Part shown: positions 59,908 to 64,000 of the stretch, one piece after another
How the letters are laid out: each line of letters starts with the position of its first letter
How positions within the stretch are numbered: the first letter of the stretch is position 1
Source: Thalassococcus profundi
GTDB lineage: Bacteria; Pseudomonadota; Alphaproteobacteria; Rhodobacterales; Rhodobacteraceae
Assembly: GCF_003344785.1 (NCBI RefSeq)
Contig: NZ_QPMK01000003.1
Span: forward strand, 437,160 to 501,159
DNA length: 64,000 bases
Reading direction: 5' to 3'
Translations under genes and position numbers: made by a program
Notes under the pieces: generated by a model
Seen by the model: the letters and a program-made list of their open reading frames with translations, nothing else
What the model was told of the DNA's origin: nothing
Database searches by the model: none

Positions 59908-60518
59908 CTTTTTTCAAGTACGTAGACAGAGGACTTTAGGCCGATACCGGGCAGGTGCGGCCCGTGTTTGGCATGCAGCAGCATGGCTGACCCGGTGTCG
60001 ATATGTTCGTTCATCCGCCCCTTGTGCCGCCGGTCTTTCAGCGCGTGATCGTTGAGCGAGAAGACGAGGAAGCCGCCAGAGTCGAGCTGCTCCATAAGCC
60101 GATCCAGCAGGTCGATGGGGCCGGCGCCGGGTCCGATCACCCCGACCGCGGCGATAGCGGCGTAGGCGCCCTTGTCGAAAGGCACGGGATCGGCTGGGTC
60201 CACGGCCAGGAGTTCGCGGTAGAGACCTTTGCCCCGCGCCTGGTCCAGCATCTCGGTCGAAATATCGGCACCGTCCAGAACCTCGAATCCTTCGTGCTTT
60301 AAAGCCGCGCCGGAAAGGCCTGTTCCGCAGCCATAATCCAGAACCGGTAGGCCGGGGTCGGAGACGAATTTGCGCAGCGCTTTCGCCGCACGGCCCGGTG
60401 TGGCATAGCCGTTCTCCGAGATTTCCGCGTCATAGCTTTGCGACCAGTCGTCGTACAGCCTGCGGAGGTCCTCGGGATCCGTGACGCCGTAGGCTTTGTC
60501 CAGAAACTTATCCTGCAT
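59904..60518 (-). CDS. Class I SAM-dependent methyltransferase
   Basis: A 204-residue methyltransferase with motif I PVLDYGCGTGLSGAAL, ADISTEMLDQARGKGLY and GGFLVFSLNDHALKD. The N-terminus (KFLDKAYGVTDPEDLRRLYDDWSQSYD) resembles the group of small methyltransferases related to WBSCR27. The substrate is unknown. It is coupled to gluQ (GTGA overlap) and lies 12 bp after trmFO, so a tRNA substrate is possible but unproven. Confidence 0.88.
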   Translation of the reverse strand: MQDKFLDKAYGVTDPEDLRRLYDDWSQSYDAEISENGYATPGRAAKALRKFVSDPGLPVLDYGCGTGLSGAALKHEGFEVLDGADISTEMLDQARGKGLYRELLAVDPADPVPFDKGAYAAIAAVGVIGPGAGPIDLLDRLMEQLDSGGFLVFSLNDHALKDRRHKGRMNEHIDTGSAMLLHAKHGPHLPGIGLKSSVYVLEKR

Positions 60519-60530
60519 CCGACAAGTTAA

Positions 60531-61895
60531 TCACTCCGCCGCCGCGGCGTCCACCCTTTGCGCCGCGAGCCAGTCGGTCCAGACCTCCTTGGCCCGGTCG
60601 GTATAGCCACGATACCGGTCCTTGCGCCCGCGCCGCCCGCCGCGCACGCCGTCGAGCGGCCGGAAGAGGCCGAAGTTGACGTTCATCGGCTGGAAGGTCT
60701 TGGCCTCCGCGCCGCCGGTGATGTGGTGCACCAGCGCGCCATGCGCGCTGTCCTGAGGCAGAGGCGGCAGATCGCGGCCCAGGATCTCGGCTGCGGCAAG
60801 GCGTCCCGCCAAAAGCCCCATGGCGGCGGATTCCACATAGCCCTCGACCCCGGTGATCTGCCCGGCGAACCGGATATTCGGCTGCGATTTCAGACGCATC
60901 TGCGCGTCGAGCAAGGTCGGGGAGTTGAGGAAGGTGTTGCGATGGATGCCCCCCAGCCGGGCGAATTGCGCATTCTCCAGCCCCGGGATCATGCGCAGCA
61001 CCTCTTTCTGCGCGCCGTATTTCATCTTGGTCTGGAAGCCCACGATGTTGAACAGCGTCCCCAGCGCGTTGTCGCGGCGCAGCTGCACCACCGCATGCGC
61101 CTTGACGTCGGGCTGGTGCGGGTTGGTGAGGCCCACGGGCTTCATCGGGCCGTGGCGCAGCGTCTCGCGCCCTCTTTCCGCCATGACCTCGATCGGCAGG
61201 CAGCCGTCGAAATAACCCGCGGTCTCGCCCTCGTGGAACTCGGTCTTGTCCGCCGCCAGAAGCGCGTCGATGAACGCCTCGTAAGTCTCTTTGTCCATTG
61301 GACAATTCAGGTAGGCGCGCTGTTCTTCCTCGGTCTCGCCCTTGTCATAGCGCGACTGCATCCACGCCTTCGACATGTCGATGCTGTCGTAATAGACGAT
61401 GGGCGCGATGGCATCGAAGAAGGCCAGAGCGTCCGACCCGGTCCGTGCCTGGATCGCGGCGCCAAGCCCTTGCGAGGTGAGCGGGCCGGTGGCGATGATC
61501 CACTGGCCATCGGCGGGCAGGTCGGTGATTTCCTCGTAAGAGATGCGGATGTTGGCATGCGCCTTGAGCCTCGCCGTCACCGTCTCGGCAAAGGGCTCGC
61601 GGTCCACCGCCAGGGCGCCGCCCGCTGGCAGGCGGTGGCGGTGGGCGGTGTCGATGATCAACCCGTCCGCCGCGCGCATTTCCCAGTGCAGCAGCCCCAC
61701 GGCATTCTGTTCGGAATCGTCCGACCGGAACGAATTCGAGCAGACCATTTCCCCAAGGTTTCCAGTCTGATGCGCAAAGGTCTTCACCTTCGGGCGCATC
61801 TCGTGCAGCACCACTTGCACGCCCATGTTGGCGGCCTGCCATGCGGCCTCGGATCCGGCCATGCCGCCGCCGACGATATGCAATTCCTGTGTCAT
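60531..61895 (-). CDS. trmFO: Methylenetetrahydrofolate-tRNA-(uracil-5-)-methyltransferase TrmFO
   Basis: A 454-residue flavoprotein that methylates U54 of tRNA using methylene-THF. The FAD-binding motif is [22 protein letters not shown]. Further segments are [34 protein letters not shown], a catalytic cysteine, [35 protein letters not shown] and [15 protein letters not shown]. The start is ATG 61895. It heads a trmFO-methyltransferase-gluQ tRNA-modification run. Confidence 0.97.
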   Translation of the reverse strand: MTQELHIVGGGMAGSEAAWQAANMGVQVVLHEMRPKVKTFAHQTGNLGEMVCSNSFRSDDSEQNAVGLLHWEMRAADGLIIDTAHRHRLPAGGALAVDREPFAETVTARLKAHANIRISYEEITDLPADGQWIIATGPLTSQGLGAAIQARTGSDALAFFDAIAPIVYYDSIDMSKAWMQSRYDKGETEEEQRAYLNCPMDKETYEAFIDALLAADKTEFHEGETAGYFDGCLPIEVMAERGRETLRHGPMKPVGLTNPHQPDVKAHAVVQLRRDNALGTLFNIVGFQTKMKYGAQKEVLRMIPGLENAQFARLGGIHRNTFLNSPTLLDAQMRLKSQPNIRFAGQITGVEGYVESAAMGLLAGRLAAAEILGRDLPPLPQDSAHGALVHHITGGAEAKTFQPMNVNFGLFRPLDGVRGGRRGRKDRYRGYTDRAKEVWTDWLAAQRVDAAAAE

Positions 61896-61941
61896 GCCGC
61901 GCATCTAAGCGCTGCCGCGCCCGTTGTCGAGACGCGGGCGA

Positions 61942-62730
61942 TCACGACTGCTCCCACTCCGGCGGGCGCTTTTCGAGAAAGGCCGCGATGCCTTCCTCGG
62001 TGTCGCGCCAGGCGAGGTTCTCGACCATGACGCTGCCGGTATAAGCATAGGCCTCGTCCAGCGTCATGTCGATCTGGCGGTAGAACGCCTCCTTGCCGAT
62101 CTTGACCGCCGCCCCCAGCTTTGCCGCCACGGCGGCCGCCAGTTCCTCGGCGGCGGGGGCCAGCATGGCCTCTGGCACGACACGGTTCACGAGGCCAAGC
62201 TCGGCGGCGCGGGTGGCGTCGATGAAGGCGCCGGTTGTGAGCATCTCGAAGGCGTGCTTGCGCGCGATGTTGCGGCTGAGCGCCACCATCGGCGTCGAGC
62301 AGAAGAGCCCGATGTTCACCCCGTTCACGCCGAAGCGCGTGCCCTCGGCCGCAACGGCCATGTCGCAGCTCGCGACAAGCTGGCAGCCCGCGGCGGTGGC
62401 GATCCCGTGCACCTGCGCGATCACCGGCTGGGGCAGGGTCTGCAGCCCGATCATCACCGCGGAGCAGCGCTCGAAAAGATCCTTGAAATAGGCAGCACCG
62501 CCATCCTCGGCCTGCCGCCCCGCGGTCATCTGCTTGAGGTCATGGCCCGCGCAGAAGGCCTTGCCGGTGCCCGACAGCACCACGGCACGGACGCTGCGAT
62601 CTGCCTGAAGCGCGTCGATCTGGTCCTGCAGCGCGGCCAGCATCTCGTCCGACAGCGCGTTCAGCCGTTCGGGCGCGTTCATCGTGAGGTGCGCCACGGC
62701 GTTGCGGTCGTCGCGGTCCAAAAGTGCCAT
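61942..62730 (-). CDS. Enoyl-CoA hydratase/isomerase family protein
   Basis: A 262-residue crotonase-fold protein. The oxyanion-hole regions are AFCAGHDLKQM and HGIATAAGCQLVASCDMAVA, and the SRNIARKHAFEMLTTGAFIDA segment is typical. The FCAGHDL variant and VNGVNIGLFCSTPMV place it near ECHDC3-like proteins, where the catalytic glutamates are partly missing, so the reaction is uncertain. The start is ATG 62730 after GGAGG. It is divergent from a hotdog thioesterase gene. Confidence 0.9.
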   Translation of the reverse strand: MALLDRDDRNAVAHLTMNAPERLNALSDEMLAALQDQIDALQADRSVRAVVLSGTGKAFCAGHDLKQMTAGRQAEDGGAAYFKDLFERCSAVMIGLQTLPQPVIAQVHGIATAAGCQLVASCDMAVAAEGTRFGVNGVNIGLFCSTPMVALSRNIARKHAFEMLTTGAFIDATRAAELGLVNRVVPEAMLAPAAEELAAAVAAKLGAAVKIGKEAFYRQIDMTLDEAYAYTGSVMVENLAWRDTEEGIAAFLEKRPPEWEQS

Positions 62731-62786
62731 CTTGTCCTCCGGTCTGATCGCGGTCAGCGTAGCGCCGCAGGACAGGAGAGAAAAGC

Positions 62787-63209
62787 ATGGCGTTGAAAAT
62801 GACCGCAGAGGAGATGGCACCGTTTCTGGACGAGGTGTTCCCGCAAGTGCGCGGCATGTTCGGCATCGACCGGCTGGACGAGGATCTGCTGGTGATGCGA
62901 TTGTACCAGAACGAACGGCATCTGCGGCCGGGCGGCACGGTGTCGGGTCCGGCGATGTTCGGGTTGGCGGACGTGGCGGCCTACGTGGCGACGATGGCGC
63001 GGATCGGGCGGCAGGCGCTGGCGGTCACCACGAACTGTTCGATAGACTTCATGCGCAAGCCGGTGGCTGGCGCGGACGTGCTGGTGCAGTGCCGGGTGCT
63101 CAAGCTGGGGCGGAGCCTGTCGGTCTGCGATTGCCTGCTGTTCTCGGAGGGGGACGACAAGCCGGTGGCGCGTGCTTCGCTCACCTATTCGCTGCCACCG
63201 GTGACGTGA
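62787..63209 (+). CDS. PaaI-type hotdog-fold thioesterase
   Basis: A 140-residue single hotdog domain. It has RPGGTVSGPAMFGLADVAAYVATMARIG (the central helix with catalytic Asp), TTNCSIDFMRKPVAGADVLVQCRVLKLGRSL and VARASLTYSLPP. Members hydrolyse aromatic or acyl-CoA thioesters. It is divergent from the enoyl-CoA hydratase with a 56-bp gap, and the two may act on the same CoA intermediates. Confidence 0.9.
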   Translation: MALKMTAEEMAPFLDEVFPQVRGMFGIDRLDEDLLVMRLYQNERHLRPGGTVSGPAMFGLADVAAYVATMARIGRQALAVTTNCSIDFMRKPVAGADVLVQCRVLKLGRSLSVCDCLLFSEGDDKPVARASLTYSLPPVT

Positions 63210-63328
63210 TCGGGTGGCTTTGTCCGCGCGGAACATGTGAACTGCTTTGGGTAAAGTGGCGTGAATACTCAGACAAAAAGGGGCGCAAGGACAGCCTCGC
63301 GCCCGAAGTTGAACCGGCGGGCCAGGGA

Positions 63329-63556
63329 TCAGCCGCGCCAGAACATGAGGTTGGCCTCGGCCCGCGCCTCTTCGGGGGTCAGGCCGATGTCGCGCAGCTG
63401 GTGCGGCTCCAGCCGGGCAAGCGCCTTTCGCGTGCGGTGGCGGGTGGACCACTTGGTCAGAACCACCGCTACGTAAAGCGCAAGGGCCGCCTGAGGGGCG
63501 AGCGTCTGCTCGGCACCGAGAAAGACGATATGCGGGGCGTGCGATGTCTGTGCCAT
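63329..63556 (-). CDS. DUF1127 domain protein
   Basis: A 75-residue protein. A hydrophobic stretch (APQAALALYVAVVL) is followed by the DUF1127 motif RKALARLEPHQLRDIGLTPEEARAEANLMFW. The start ATG 63556 has AGGAG. It is divergent from a MocR-type regulator with several shared palindromes, so the regulator probably controls it. DUF1127 proteins affect RNA turnover and phosphate or carbon metabolism in Agrobacterium and Rhodobacter; the role here is unknown. Confidence 0.88.
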   Translation of the reverse strand: MAQTSHAPHIVFLGAEQTLAPQAALALYVAVVLTKWSTRHRTRKALARLEPHQLRDIGLTPEEARAEANLMFWRG

Positions 63557-63571
63557 GGGTCACTCCTGTAA

Positions 63572-63662
63572 ATTGTATTGACACAATATAGCGATCTTGC
63601 TACAGATTATTGATACAAAGCGAGCGTGAGCTGGTCTAGGGAAACATTGTAATGGATACAAT
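63572..63662. promoter_or_regulatory. ATTGT/ACAAT operators between DUF1127 and MocR genes
   Basis: Three related sites lie in an AT-rich stretch: ATTGT-N6-ACAAT (63572-63587), TTGATACAA (about 63610-63618), and ATTGTA-N5-TACAAT (63646-63662), the last covering the start codon of the MocR gene. The layout suggests autorepression plus control of the divergent gene by the MocR protein. Confidence 0.7.
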
Positions 63663-64000
63663 TTTGACACGGTTCGAGGCGACCGGCGGCCCGAAATACC
63701 GCGCCGTCGCAGGGGCGATCCGTTCGGCCATCGCTGACCGGGAATTGGAAATCGGGGCGAAGCTGCCGCCGGTGCGGGACCTGGCCTGGACACTGGGCAT
63801 CACCCCCGGCACCGTGGCGCGGGCCTATACGATCCTCACCGACGAGGGCGCGCTTATCGCCGAGGTCGGGCGCGGCACCTTCGTCGCGGCCCCGGCGTCC
63901 GAGGTGCAGCGCGTCGACACGCCCTGGCACCAGCATCTGCCCGCTGAAGAGACCGGTCTCGTGTCGCTCTTTTCGCCGCGGCTGCCGGACGTGGGGCAGG
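63652..64000 (+). CDS. MocR/GntR-type PLP-dependent regulator, N-terminal part (cut by window end)
   Basis: The first 116 residues are present. Residues about 10-80 form a GntR winged helix: YRAVAGAIRSAIADRELEIGAKLPPVRDLAWTLGITPGTVARAYTILTDEGALIAEVGRGTFV. The linker that follows (WHQHLPAEETGLVSLFSP) leads into what should be an aminotransferase-fold domain outside the window. MocR proteins use PLP to sense amines or amino acids. The start codon at 63652 lies inside a palindrome. Confidence 0.88.
   Translation, partial: MDTILTRFEATGGPKYRAVAGAIRSAIADRELEIGAKLPPVRDLAWTLGITPGTVARAYTILTDEGALIAEVGRGTFVAAPASEVQRVDTPWHQHLPAEETGLVSLFSPRLPDVGQ

Overview
The window is about 64 kb of high-GC DNA that reads as a chromosomal segment of an alphaproteobacterium of the Rhodobacteraceae (Roseobacter group). 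The evidence is the adjacent sciP-ctrA pair, a GTTC-N7-GTTC LexA box, a DctBD-linked TRAP transporter, several DUF1127-type small proteins, TrmFO, a ChvE/GbpR sugar system, and the gene order ligA-recG. I see no phage, plasmid backbone, CRISPR array or intact insertion sequence. The only mobile-element candidate is a 262-bp MITE-like element behind tgt. Both ends cut genes: chrA at the left and a MocR-type regulator at the right.

Layout. 1-2.0 kb: end of a chromate transporter and a cytochrome P450. 2.1-10.5 kb: a C4-dicarboxylate TRAP unit, with dctB, an atypical dctD, two envelope proteins, a paired palindromic operator, and dctP, an attenuator hairpin, dctQ and dctM. 10.6-25.8 kb: housekeeping genes (tpiA, sufT-maa-iscA, a ubiG-like methyltransferase, a RimB-RimK fusion, tgt, an Old Yellow Enzyme, lon, an HU-like protein), two tRNA-Val genes, and soxR facing two very small genes across a textbook SoxR box. 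26.3-41.1 kb: a 15-kb sugar cluster. It holds an oxidative pentose (L-arabinose type) pathway to 2-oxoglutarate and two complete sugar ABC importers (YtfQRT-YjfF type and ChvE-GguAB), divergent from gbpR.

41.1-51.9 kb: SH3 and LytTR proteins, pirin, two identical tRNA-Asp genes, peptidoglycan proteins (DUF882 and an L,D-transpeptidase), lpxD with a dedicated ACP and ketoacyl synthase, mnmA, sciP and ctrA. 52-64 kb: ligA, recG, a 40-residue membrane peptide gene behind a LexA box, a soluble chemotaxis receptor, a NifU-type scaffold, hisI, gluQ, trmFO, enoyl-CoA hydratase, a hotdog thioesterase, and a DUF1127 gene divergent from the MocR regulator.

Working together: tgt (queuosine into tRNA), the two tRNA-Asp(GUC) genes and gluQ (glutamylation of Q34 of tRNA-Asp) form one modification route. 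mnmA and trmFO modify U34 and U54 of tRNAs. The most interesting items are the SoxR-controlled small gene pair, the LexA-controlled 40-aa membrane peptide (a SidA-like candidate), the DctD that has lost its sigma-54 contact motif, the MITE candidate, and the lpxD-ACP-KAS cluster. All functional calls come from reading the sequence and remembered family motifs; no database search was run.
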